64,000 bases of DNA from an uncultured Lachnospiraceae bacterium (GTDB taxonomy: Bacteria; Bacillota; Clostridia; Lachnospirales; Lachnospiraceae). The stretch lies in the NCBI GenBank assembly GCA_934317005.1, contig CAKREB010000006.1, positions 62,001-126,000 on the forward strand, in the 5' to 3' direction. Position 1 is the stretch's first letter. Every line of letters starts with the position of its first letter. Shown piece by piece: positions 17,555 to 26,044 of this stretch. Position numbers and translations under genes: made by a program. A model generated the notes under the pieces. It had not been told where the DNA came from. It did no database searches and saw only the letters and a program-made list of their open reading frames with translations.

Positions 17555-18802
17555 ATGAGTTATATTGATGAATTAGGTAAAAAAGCAGTTTCTGCCAAAA
17601 AGTATATTGGTATGGCATCTACGGTAGAGAAAAATAAAGTATTGGAAAAGATTGCAGAGATTCTACGGGAAAATGCAGATGGAATCCTGCGTGAAAATGA
17701 AAAGGATATCGAACAGGCGCGTGAAAATGGAATCACAGAGGTAATGGTTGACAGACTGCGCCTTACGAAAGAGCGTATTGACGGAATGGCGGATGCATGC
17801 CTGCAGTTAGTGAATCTGGAAGATCCGGTTGGTGAGGTGCTTTCGGGGTCTAATCGTCCGAACGGAATGAGAATTACAAAGGTAAGAGTGCCGTTAGGTG
17901 TTGTGGGTATTATCTATGAATCACGTCCTAATGTTACGGTAGACGCTGCAGCCTTGTGCATCAAGAGTGGTAACGCTGCGATTCTGCGTGGTGGAAAAGA
18001 AGCCATTCATTCGAATATGATTCTGATGAAGATGATGCAGCGCGCACTGGAGATATGCAGCTTTGCACCGGAAACCGTGCAGTTAGTGGAAGATACTTCG
18101 CGTGATGTGGCAAATGCCATGATGAAAGCGAATGAATATATCGATGTCCTGATTCCAAGAGGTGGAGCAGGATTAATACAGGCAATCGTAAAGAATGCAA
18201 CCGTGCCGGTAATTGAAACCGGTACCGGAAACTGCCATATTTATATTGACGAAACAGCCGATCTTGATATGGCGGTAGCGATTACGGACAACGGCAAGAC
18301 ACAGCGCCCAAGTGTGTGCAATGCGTTAGAAACCTGTCTTGTACACAAGGATGTTGCCAAAGAGTTTTTGCCGATGCTTGCTAAGACATTTGAAAAGCAT
18401 CAGGTACAGATCCGTGGCTGTGCGCGGACGAAAGAGATTTTGGGAGATTCTGTGGTTTTAGCAACAGAGCAGGATTATGCGACAGAGTTTTTAGATTATA
18501 TTATGTCGGTCAGGGTAGTTGATTCCATTGATGAAGCAATCGAACATATCAGCAGATATTCTACGGGGCACTCAGAGTGTATTGTGACAAAGGATTATGA
18601 TCATGCAGAGCAGTTCCAGAAAGAGATTGATTCCGCATGTGTATATGTAAACTGTTCTACCAGATTTACCGATGGTGGTGAGTTTGGACTGGGAGCAGAA
18701 ATTGGAATCTCGACACAGAAGCTTCATGTGAGAGGACCGATGGGACTTAGGGAACTGACAACGCAGAAGTATCTGATCAATGGAAGCGGACAGATCCGCT
18801 AA
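17555..18802 (+). CDS. proA: Gamma-glutamyl phosphate reductase
   Basis: Reduces gamma-glutamyl phosphate to glutamate semialdehyde with NADPH in proline synthesis. The 415 residues match family length. VPLGVVGIIYESRPNVTVDA near 108-128 and SVCNALETC near 253-261 are visible, with Cys-255 matching the catalytic cysteine position. The start at 17555 (MSYIDELG) follows AGAGGG. The partner proB is not adjacent; the gene sits 78 bases after degV and 42 before hydF, an unusual mixed operon. Confidence 0.95.
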   Translation: MSYIDELGKKAVSAKKYIGMASTVEKNKVLEKIAEILRENADGILRENEKDIEQARENGITEVMVDRLRLTKERIDGMADACLQLVNLEDPVGEVLSGSNRPNGMRITKVRVPLGVVGIIYESRPNVTVDAAALCIKSGNAAILRGGKEAIHSNMILMKMMQRALEICSFAPETVQLVEDTSRDVANAMMKANEYIDVLIPRGGAGLIQAIVKNATVPVIETGTGNCHIYIDETADLDMAVAITDNGKTQRPSVCNALETCLVHKDVAKEFLPMLAKTFEKHQVQIRGCARTKEILGDSVVLATEQDYATEFLDYIMSVRVVDSIDEAIEHISRYSTGHSECIVTKDYDHAEQFQKEIDSACVYVNCSTRFTDGGEFGLGAEIGISTQKLHVRGPMGLRELTTQKYLINGSGQIR

Positions 18803-18844
18803 TTGTTTTTGGATAAAGGAATGACAGCAAAGGAGACAGACAGC

Positions 18845-20113
18845 ATGAGTTTACAGACAACACCGAAGGGAGATCGGCTTCAGATCGCTCTTTATGGAAA
18901 GAGAAATGCAGGAAAATCAAGTATTATCAATGCAATCACCGGACAGCCGCTCGCTATTGTGTCAGAGGTGAAGGGGACGACAACAGACCCTGTGTCAAAG
19001 GCTATGGAAATTCTGCCCTTGGGGCCGTGCATGTTTATAGATACGCCGGGGCTGGATGATGAGGGCGAGCTTGGCAGAAAGCGTGTGGAAAAGGCAATGC
19101 AGGTGTTAAACAAAACAGATATTGCTTTAGTTGTCATAGACATTTCTGAGATTAAAGAGAGTGATCTGCAGACAGAGCGCAGTCTTCCACAGAAGGAACT
19201 GGAAATCATCCGTCTGATCGAGGAAAAGAAGCTTCCCTACATTATCGTGCTTAATCAGGCAGATAAAATCGGTGATGTGGCAGCAGAAGAGATCCGCAAT
19301 AAGATTGTAGCGAAAAATGCGAAGATTCCGGTAAATGTTGTCAGTACAGTACAAAAAAAAGGATTGGAAGAGTTAAGGGATGCGCTGATCGCACAGGTGC
19401 CGGATGCAGATTTAAAATTACATATTATCGGAGATCTGATTGAAGAGGGGGATACGGTTGTTCTGGTGGTTCCGGTTGATTCGGCTGCACCGAAAGGAAG
19501 ACTGATCATGCCGCAGCAGCAGGTAATCCGTGATATTTTGGATAATCATGCAATGGCAGTTGTAACACAGGTGCCACAGCTTGCAAAGACACTGGAAAAT
19601 CTTTCCGGTAAGGTAAAGATGGTAGTGACTGACTCGCAGGCATTTGGTGAGGTGTCAAAGATTGTGCCACACGATTTGCTTTTGACTTCCTTTTCCATAT
19701 TATTTGCCCGTCATAAGGGAAATTTAAAGACATTGACAGAGGGCGTGAAGGCGGTCGATTCTTTGCAGTCGGGTGACCGGGTTCTGATCGCAGAGGGATG
19801 TACCCATAGGCGTCAGTGTGATGATATTGGGACAGTGAAGATTCCACGGTGGCTAAAGGAATATACCGGTAAGGAACTGATATTAGAAACCTGCAGTGGC
19901 ATTGACTTTCCGGCAGATTTGTCACCGTACCGGCTGGTGATCCATTGTGGAGGATGTACATTGCACGAAAAGGAGATGAAGCATCGTATCTTTCGTGCCG
20001 GCGAGCAGAAGGTTCCTATTGTTAATTATGGAATCTTTATCGCTTATGTGAATGGGATTTTGGCAAGAAGCGTAGAAGTATTTCCGGATATTTACGCTTT
20101 GCTTCAAAAATAG
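18845..20113 (+). CDS. hydF: [FeFe]-hydrogenase H-cluster maturation GTPase
   Basis: Scaffold GTPase that assembles the diiron subcluster and delivers it to [FeFe]-hydrogenase. The N-terminal GTPase has Walker A GKRNAGKSS (17-25), VKGTTTDPV and DTPGLDD. The C-terminal Fe-S region contains CTHRRQCDDIG and HCGGCTLH, the known ligand area of HydF. The start at 18845 follows an AAAGGAGA site at a somewhat long spacing; the in-frame ATG at 18821 sits directly against a weaker site. HydE, HydG and the hydrogenase are not in the window. Confidence 0.95.
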   Translation: MSLQTTPKGDRLQIALYGKRNAGKSSIINAITGQPLAIVSEVKGTTTDPVSKAMEILPLGPCMFIDTPGLDDEGELGRKRVEKAMQVLNKTDIALVVIDISEIKESDLQTERSLPQKELEIIRLIEEKKLPYIIVLNQADKIGDVAAEEIRNKIVAKNAKIPVNVVSTVQKKGLEELRDALIAQVPDADLKLHIIGDLIEEGDTVVLVVPVDSAAPKGRLIMPQQQVIRDILDNHAMAVVTQVPQLAKTLENLSGKVKMVVTDSQAFGEVSKIVPHDLLLTSFSILFARHKGNLKTLTEGVKAVDSLQSGDRVLIAEGCTHRRQCDDIGTVKIPRWLKEYTGKELILETCSGIDFPADLSPYRLVIHCGGCTLHEKEMKHRIFRAGEQKVPIVNYGIFIAYVNGILARSVEVFPDIYALLQK

Positions 20114-20136
20114 AAACAGACAGAGGAGGTTGCAGC

Positions 20137-20808
20137 TTGAGCGAAAAAAGGATGATATCCTATCAGACGGTATATCAGGGCGGCAGTGATGAGATTGTTG
20201 AAAAGAAATCACGCTTTATCGCGCAGGTATTTCCGGTTACGACAGAGGAAGAAGTGACGGAGATTCTGGAGCGAGAGCGGAAAAAATACTGGGATGCCCG
20301 TCACAACTGCTATGCCTTTGTTTTGGGAGCAGGTGGAGAAATTTCGCGCTGCAGTGATGACGGAGAGCCTTCCGGTACAGCGGGAAGACCGATTTTAGAA
20401 GTGTTGACCGGAAGAGAGCTTCGCAACGTTTTGGTTATTGTGACAAGGTATTTTGGCGGTACGCTTTTGGGAACCGGTGGGTTGGTGCGCGCCTATTCGC
20501 AGGCGACGCAGGCGGCACTTGAGGCAAGCAGGGTGATCACTAAACAGGTAGGCTTTTGCATGAGCATCTGTACCGATTACAATGGAATTGGAAAATTGCA
20601 GTATACAGCGGCACAGCTTCAGCTTGCAGTGTTAGATACAGAATATACGGACAGTGTAAAAATGACACTTTTAGTACCGGATGAGTTGTGTGATAAAGTA
20701 AGAAAAGAAGTGACAGAAGTGACAGCAGGACAGGCAAAGATACAGCAGGAAAAACAGCCTGTCTATTTTTCGGAAATCGATAAAGAGGTTGTAGTGTTTG
20801 AAAGCTGA
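20137..20808 (+). CDS. YigZ/IMPACT family protein
   Basis: A 223-residue member of the YigZ (UPF0029/IMPACT) family, whose bacterial role is poorly defined though related proteins act in translation regulation. Visible signatures are KKSRFIAQVFPV near 25-36, DARHNCYAFV near 55, DDGEPSGTAGRPIL near 75-88 and VTRYFGGTLLGTGGLVRAY near 100-118. A TTG start at 20137 is chosen because GAGGAGG lies seven bases upstream; the ATG at 20152 has no proper site. It lies 23 bases after hydF and 14 before rarA. Confidence 0.88.
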   Translation: MSEKRMISYQTVYQGGSDEIVEKKSRFIAQVFPVTTEEEVTEILERERKKYWDARHNCYAFVLGAGGEISRCSDDGEPSGTAGRPILEVLTGRELRNVLVIVTRYFGGTLLGTGGLVRAYSQATQAALEASRVITKQVGFCMSICTDYNGIGKLQYTAAQLQLAVLDTEYTDSVKMTLLVPDELCDKVRKEVTEVTAGQAKIQQEKQPVYFSEIDKEVVVFES

Positions 20809-20822
20809 CAGGAGTAAAAATC

Positions 20823-22145
20823 ATGGATATGGACTTATTTGATTATATGAGAGAGCAGAACAAAGAGAACGAATCTCCACTGGCATCCAGACTTCGCCCG
20901 GTGACATTGGATGAGGTTGTAGGTCAGGAACATATCATTGGTAAGGATAAGCTTCTCTATCGTGCGATCAAAGCAGATAAGTTAAGCTCTATACTGTTTT
21001 ATGGACCGCCGGGAACCGGAAAGACAACTCTGGCGAAGGTGATTGCTCATACAACAAGTGCCGCTTTTTTGCAGATCAATGCGACTTCTGCCGGTAAAAA
21101 GGATATGGAAACCGTAGTACAGCAGGCAAAAGATAATGCCGGTATGTATGGAAAGAAAACAATCCTTTTTGTAGACGAGATTCATCGCTTTAACAAAGGA
21201 CAGCAGGATTATCTGCTTCCTTTTGTGGAGGATGGAACGATTATTTTGATCGGCGCTACGACAGAAAATCCTTATTTTGAGGTGAACGGTGCTTTGCTGT
21301 CACGTTCCGTGATTTTTGAACTAAAGCCTCTGACAACAGACAATATTAAGACATTGTTAGAACGTGCGATCACAGATAAGGATAGGGGAATGGGCTCGTA
21401 TCAGGCAGAGGCAACGAAGGAGGCACTGGACTTTTTAGCGGAGATATCCGGTGGTGATGCCCGTATGGCATTAAATGCTGTGGAGCTTGCTATCCTGACG
21501 ACACCGCGGTCAGATGACGGACTGATCCATGTGACAAAAGAGGTAGTGACAGAGTGTATTCAGAAGAGAGCAGTCCGGTATGATAAAACAGGAGATAACC
21601 ACTATGATACGGCATCTGCGTTTATCAAAAGTATGCGGGGGTCAGACCCGGATGCTGCGATTTACTATCTTGCAAGAATGTTGTATGCGGGAGAGGATAT
21701 CAAGTTTATTGCACGGCGGATCATGATCTGTGCAGCAGAGGATGTGTCAAACGCAGATCCGATGGCATTGGTTGTGGCAACGAGTGCAGCTCAGGCAGTG
21801 GAGCGGATCGGAATGCCGGAGGCTCAGATCATTTTGGCGCAGGCAGTCAGCTATGTGGCAAGTGCACCAAAGAGCAACTCTGCTGTCAATGCGATTCAGG
21901 AGGCGATGGAAGCAGTCCAGGCAGAAGGGATGGCAACGATACCACCGCATTTGCAGGATGCACATTATAAAAGTGCCGGAAAGCTTGGACATGGGACGGG
22001 ATATAAATATGCACATGATTATCCGAATCATTATGTCAGTCAGCAGTATCTTCCGGATGAACTGGTAGGGAGAACGTTTTACCGGCCGACCTCCAACGGC
22101 TATGAAAAAAAGATTCAGGAGTATTTTGAAAGGATAAAGGGTTGA
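20823..22145 (+). CDS. rarA: Replication-associated recombination protein A (AAA ATPase)
   Basis: MgsA/RarA-type ATPase acting at stalled replication forks. The 440-residue product has Walker A GPPGTGKT at 61-68, Walker B FVDEIHRFN near 117, sensor 1 ATTENPYFEVN near 145 and the C-terminal tetramerisation region with GYKYAHDYP. The start at 20823 follows AGGAG, with an alternative ATG two codons later. It lies in the degV-to-membrane-protein operon and ends two bases before the next ATG. Confidence 0.95.
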   Translation: MDMDLFDYMREQNKENESPLASRLRPVTLDEVVGQEHIIGKDKLLYRAIKADKLSSILFYGPPGTGKTTLAKVIAHTTSAAFLQINATSAGKKDMETVVQQAKDNAGMYGKKTILFVDEIHRFNKGQQDYLLPFVEDGTIILIGATTENPYFEVNGALLSRSVIFELKPLTTDNIKTLLERAITDKDRGMGSYQAEATKEALDFLAEISGGDARMALNAVELAILTTPRSDDGLIHVTKEVVTECIQKRAVRYDKTGDNHYDTASAFIKSMRGSDPDAAIYYLARMLYAGEDIKFIARRIMICAAEDVSNADPMALVVATSAAQAVERIGMPEAQIILAQAVSYVASAPKSNSAVNAIQEAMEAVQAEGMATIPPHLQDAHYKSAGKLGHGTGYKYAHDYPNHYVSQQYLPDELVGRTFYRPTSNGYEKKIQEYFERIKG

Positions 22146-22147
22146 GC

Positions 22148-22408
22148 ATGAAAAAAGTAAAGAGGATAGCAGCACTGCTTGGTGTGATCATCTTAGTGGG
22201 ATTATATGTGGTTACACTGATCTCGGCTGTTCTGGCAACACCGGCGACGAAGGATCTGTTTAAGGCAAGCTTATTAGCTACGCTGATCATTCCAATCATG
22301 ATCTATGTATATATGCTGATCTATCGTCTGATTGCCGGACATGAGGAAGAGAGAAGGGAAGAAAGAGATAAAGGTTTTGATGAAATCTCGAAGGATAAGA
22401 AGCTTTAA
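22148..22408 (+). CDS. Small two-span membrane protein
   Basis: An 86-residue protein starting two bases after the rarA stop, with AAAGG upstream. A basic N-terminus is followed by two hydrophobic helices (about 8-30 and 40-62) and a highly charged tail rich in Glu, Arg and Lys. Both termini are likely cytoplasmic. No family name is supported. It seems to close this operon, and the next 229 bases hold only the PAP2 promoter. Confidence 0.7.
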   Translation: MKKVKRIAALLGVIILVGLYVVTLISAVLATPATKDLFKASLLATLIIPIMIYVYMLIYRLIAGHEEERREERDKGFDEISKDKKL

Positions 22409-22564
22409 ATTGGAACAATAAACTTTGCATTTAAAATTAATAAGCTTTGAAAAAGAAGCGCGATAAGAAATCTACAGACTGCTTCGCACAGAATATGACA
22501 AAAAGATAAGGGCGAAGACATAATAAACAAAACCTTAAACTTTTTTTAAGATATAGAGAATCAC

Positions 22565-22593
22565 TGCATGAAATGCAGATTGTGTGCTATAAT
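22565..22593 (+). promoter_or_regulatory. Putative extended -10 promoter of the phospholipid operon
   Basis: TATAAT at 22588-22593 is preceded by TGC (extended -10), with a weak TGCATG at 22565-22570, 17 bases upstream. It lies 45 bases before the PAP2 gene. The remaining sequence from 22409 is AT-rich with no evident gene. Confidence 0.5.
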
Positions 22594-22637
22594 GGGGACT
22601 GGTATATCGAAGATAATGTTTAGAAATGAGGAGTGGC

Positions 22638-23360
22638 ATGGTAAGAGGGAAGACAAAGTTTTGTCTGTGGTATGAAAAGACAATTGGAAGGATCATTCCC
22701 AAGTATGGTTTTTTTTCTGTGATATTTTGCTTTGTGTTTAATTCACTGATCTATACCGGATTGCAGATTTTAATGAAACATGCAAGGCATTTTGATCTGA
22801 CAACGTCTGTTGATCGGGCAATCCCATTTGAACCGATGTGGGGATTTGTCTATCTGGGATGCTTTTTGTTCTGGGCAGTCAATTATATACTGATCACCCG
22901 GCAGGGAAAAGAAGGGTGGTTTCAGTTTGCGACAGGTGATTATCTTTCCAGAATAGTCTGTGGAATCTTTTTTATTCTGATTCCAACGACAAATGTCAGA
23001 CCGGAAGTGGCAGGGAATGGAATTGCAGAGCAGTTGATCCGGTTTGTGTATTGGATCGATGCACCGACAAACCTGTTTCCGTCGATTCATTGTCTGGTAA
23101 GCTGGTTGTGCTTTTGCGGCATCAGAGGAAGGAAATATGTACCAAAATGGTATCAGGCATTTTCGGCACTGTTTGCTATAGCGGTATTTGCTTCGACACT
23201 TTTTACAAAGCAGCATTTTATTGTGGACGTTGTGGCAGGTGTGCTGATTGCAGAGCTGTGTTATTACATTGGTTGTCATACAAAAAAATATCAATGGATA
23301 GAACGATTGTTTGACAGAGTAAATAGGAAGACATTTGGGGAGAGATGGAATGAAGAATAA
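22638..23360 (+). CDS. PAP2-superfamily membrane phosphatase or phosphotransferase
   Basis: A 240-residue integral membrane protein with about six predicted spans. PAP2 motifs are visible: FPSIHCLVSW near 155 (PSxH) and STLFTKQHFIVDVVAG near 188-203 (HxxxD). The layout resembles the AUR1-like branch, so it could dephosphorylate a lipid phosphate or transfer a head group. The start at 22638 follows GAGGAG. It overlaps the next gene by 11 bases and leads a phospholipid operon with pssA and psd, which supports a lipid substrate. Confidence 0.82.
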   Translation: MVRGKTKFCLWYEKTIGRIIPKYGFFSVIFCFVFNSLIYTGLQILMKHARHFDLTTSVDRAIPFEPMWGFVYLGCFLFWAVNYILITRQGKEGWFQFATGDYLSRIVCGIFFILIPTTNVRPEVAGNGIAEQLIRFVYWIDAPTNLFPSIHCLVSWLCFCGIRGRKYVPKWYQAFSALFAIAVFASTLFTKQHFIVDVVAGVLIAELCYYIGCHTKKYQWIERLFDRVNRKTFGERWNEE

Positions 23361-24375
23361 GAAAACAATATGGAATCTGTTGTTTTTGGCAATTGTATTT
23401 GGGCTGACCCTTTACTATGTGTTTCATGGAGAAGACATGGAGGCACTTGGAACATATCTGGGTCAGGCGAAGGTAGGCTACTGGATTGCCGGTGTGGTGC
23501 TTGTAGTTATTTTTATCCTGAGTGAATCCGTGATTATTTATTATATGATGCGCTCGGTAGGACAGCCGGCTATTTTAACACATTGTTTTTTGTATTCTTT
23601 TGTTGGATTTTTCTTTAGTGCGATTACGCCGTCTGCGACGGGTGGACAGCCGGCACAGCTTTATTTTATGAAAAAAGATAAGCTGTCGATGTCGGTATCT
23701 ACATTGATCTTAATGATCGTGACGATCACGTATAAGGCGGTTTTGGTTATTATTGGTGTGGCAGTGATGGTTATTCGCCCACCACAGATCATGCAGTATC
23801 TGGAACCGGTAATCGGCTGGTGCTATCTGGGAGTTGCCTTAAATGTGTTTTGTGTCACATTTATGATGATCCTTGTGTTTCATCCGACTCTGGCAGAGAA
23901 CATCATGTTAAAGAGTATTCGGCTGTTTGGAAAGCTGACACACTTTAAGAAGGAAGAAAAGCTTGTTGCAAAAGTCAGGGAAGCAATGGAACGATATCGC
24001 AGTGTAGCAGATTATCTGCGAAGAAATAAGCGCGTCATGGTCAATGTTATGCTCATTACCTTTGTACAGCGTGTAATATGGTTCTTTATTACATATTTAA
24101 TCTATCTGTCTTTTTCTATGCATTCCGTTGATCCGGTTACAATCACAACCTTGCAGGGTATGATATCTGTATCGGTAGATATGCTGCCACTTCCGGGTGG
24201 CATGGGAATCAGCGAGAATCTGTTTTTGCAGATGTTTCGAACCATCTGTGGGGAAAAGCTGGTGCTTCCGGTTATGATTGTCAGCCGCGGTATCAGTTTT
24301 TATGCACAGTTAATTATTAGTGCTGTGATGACAGGGGTTGCCTATTTTACGATAGGAAAACAAAAAAGTGAATAA
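23350..24375 (+). CDS. Flippase-like integral membrane protein (LPG synthase TM domain, UPF0104)
   Basis: A 341-residue protein with seven to eight hydrophobic helices, matching the lysylphosphatidylglycerol-synthase transmembrane domain family without its aminoacyltransferase part. The family hallmark SAITPSATGGQPAQLYFM appears near 95-112, and LPLPGGMGISE near 278. Such proteins are thought to move lipid-linked molecules across the membrane. The start at 23350 follows GGGGAG and overlaps the PAP2 stop. Operon context with PAP2, pssA and psd suggests a lipid substrate, but which one is unknown. Confidence 0.85.
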   Translation: MKNKKTIWNLLFLAIVFGLTLYYVFHGEDMEALGTYLGQAKVGYWIAGVVLVVIFILSESVIIYYMMRSVGQPAILTHCFLYSFVGFFFSAITPSATGGQPAQLYFMKKDKLSMSVSTLILMIVTITYKAVLVIIGVAVMVIRPPQIMQYLEPVIGWCYLGVALNVFCVTFMMILVFHPTLAENIMLKSIRLFGKLTHFKKEEKLVAKVREAMERYRSVADYLRRNKRVMVNVMLITFVQRVIWFFITYLIYLSFSMHSVDPVTITTLQGMISVSVDMLPLPGGMGISENLFLQMFRTICGEKLVLPVMIVSRGISFYAQLIISAVMTGVAYFTIGKQKSE

Positions 24376-24406
24376 TGCGTGCAAACGCTTAGTCTTGGAG
24401 GTAAAA

Positions 24407-25132
24407 ATGAAAAACGAAAAAAGTAAGAAACTAATAGGAGTCTATGATTATACGGTAATCTTAACATATATAGGTTTATCCATATCTGTTATTGGTATGA
24501 CGCAGGCAATCGATGGAAAGTTTAGAACAGCAATTATCTGTCTGGCACTGTCCGGCCTGTGTGATATGTTTGATGGAAAGATTGCAAGAAGCAAAAAGAG
24601 CCGTACCGATGAGGAAAAGCTGTTTGGTATGCAGATCGATTCCCTGTGCGATGTGATCTGCTTTGGAGCATATCCTGCCATGATCTGTTTCCTGCTTGGA
24701 GTAAGAGGACTGCTTGGCTGGATTCTGATCTGCTTTTACTGCATCTGCTCAGTCATCCGTCTGGGATATTTCAATGTTTTAGAAACGAAAAGGCAGCAGG
24801 AGGAAGAGGGAGCAAACAAGTATTATCACGGTTTGCCGATTACTTCTATGGCAATCGTACTGCCACTGGTGTTTATGCTTCAGGTTTTTATTGGAAACCA
24901 TGCGTTTTTGATCGCACTGCATATTTCTCTTTTGGTAGTAGGAGCGTTATTTATCATTGATTTCCGGTTGAAGAAACCAAATAATACCGTGCTGACACTT
25001 TTGGTACTGATCGTGGCAGTAGCCGTTGTAATCGTTATTTTGTTTTCAAACTTCCGGATACCACGTTTTAACTTCCCAAATACCGGTATTGTGGATTGGT
25101 TTAGCAGTTTGGTCAACGGGCATCACAGATAA
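24407..25132 (+). CDS. pssA: CDP-diacylglycerol-serine O-phosphatidyltransferase
   Basis: Makes phosphatidylserine from CDP-diacylglycerol and serine at the membrane. The 241-residue protein has a CDP-alcohol phosphotransferase motif beginning DMFDGKIAR near 58-66 and ending GMQIDSLCD near 79-87, then several transmembrane segments. The gap inside the motif carries a charged insertion (KKSRTDEEKLF) as seen in PssA-type members. The start at 24407 follows GGAGG. Adjacent psd makes the assignment as a serine rather than glycerophosphate or inositol enzyme secure. Confidence 0.93.
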   Translation: MKNEKSKKLIGVYDYTVILTYIGLSISVIGMTQAIDGKFRTAIICLALSGLCDMFDGKIARSKKSRTDEEKLFGMQIDSLCDVICFGAYPAMICFLLGVRGLLGWILICFYCICSVIRLGYFNVLETKRQQEEEGANKYYHGLPITSMAIVLPLVFMLQVFIGNHAFLIALHISLLVVGALFIIDFRLKKPNNTVLTLLVLIVAVAVVIVILFSNFRIPRFNFPNTGIVDWFSSLVNGHHR

Positions 25133-25158
25133 AAGATATTATATGAGGAGGGACTTTT

Positions 25159-26025
25159 ATGGCTTGTAGGGATAGAGAAGGCAATATTGTCACAGAAGAT
25201 GATACACAGGATAAGATCTTAAAAAAATTATATGAAACCAAACCCGGACGCAGCGTACTAAAGGCATTGGTCAATCCGGCTGTTTCGAAGGCAGGAAGCT
25301 TTGTACTAGATTCTTCCTTGTCTAAAGCGTTTATCTCTCCGTTTATTGCAAAGAGCAACATAGCAATGGAGGAGTATGAAGAGGAGGAGTACGAAAGCTA
25401 CAATCACTTTTTTACAAGAAGGATCAAGGAAGGAAGACGTCCGTTTGATCAGACACCGACAGCACTTTGTGCACCATGCGATGGCAGACTGAGCGTGTAT
25501 CCAATCAAAAAGGACGGGACCTTTGCTATTAAAAATACAGTCTATACTATGGACAGATTGTTGCGAAATAAAAAATTAGCCGGACATTATATGGGAGGAA
25601 CGCTTTGTGTTTTTCGTCTGACAGTACAGGACTATCATCACTATGCTTACGTGGATGATGGAGTAAAGACAAAAAACTATCACATACCGGGTGTGTTTCA
25701 TACCGTAAATCCTTTGGCAAATGATCAGTATCCGATCTATACAGAGAATACGAGAGAATTTTCCGTATTAAAGAGTAAGCATTTTGGAAGAATCCTTATG
25801 ATGGAGGTTGGTGCTTTACTTGTCGGAAAGATTGTCAATCATCATGAAAAGCTTAAAGTATCGCGCGGAATGGAAAAGGGATTTTTTGAGTTTGGCGGTT
25901 CTACGGTCATTTTAGCGTTTGAGAAAGATCAGGTTACGATTGCAGAGGATATTATGGAAAATAATGCAATGGGATTTGAAACAATCGTGAAAATGGGAGA
26001 AGTGATTGGAAAGGCACAGCAATAG
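25159..26025 (+). CDS. psd: Phosphatidylserine decarboxylase proenzyme
   Basis: Converts phosphatidylserine to phosphatidylethanolamine. The 288-residue proenzyme carries the self-cleavage site as FGGST near residue 252 (the better-known form is LGST), whose serine would become the pyruvoyl group of the small subunit. Other family segments are NHFFTRRIKEGRRPFD near 84-99, CDGRLSVY near 109 and QDYHHYAYVDDG near 157. The start at 25159 follows GAGGAGGG. It lies 26 bases after pssA. Confidence 0.93.
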   Translation: MACRDREGNIVTEDDTQDKILKKLYETKPGRSVLKALVNPAVSKAGSFVLDSSLSKAFISPFIAKSNIAMEEYEEEEYESYNHFFTRRIKEGRRPFDQTPTALCAPCDGRLSVYPIKKDGTFAIKNTVYTMDRLLRNKKLAGHYMGGTLCVFRLTVQDYHHYAYVDDGVKTKNYHIPGVFHTVNPLANDQYPIYTENTREFSVLKSKHFGRILMMEVGALLVGKIVNHHEKLKVSRGMEKGFFEFGGSTVILAFEKDQVTIAEDIMENNAMGFETIVKMGEVIGKAQQ

Positions 26026-26044
26026 AAATAGAAATGGAGTGTTT

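Noticed and set aside
25890..25920. GGST instead of LGST in Psd as a sign of inactivity
   Set aside because: The Gly-Ser-Thr core needed for pyruvoyl formation is retained, and this variant is seen in clostridial Psd.
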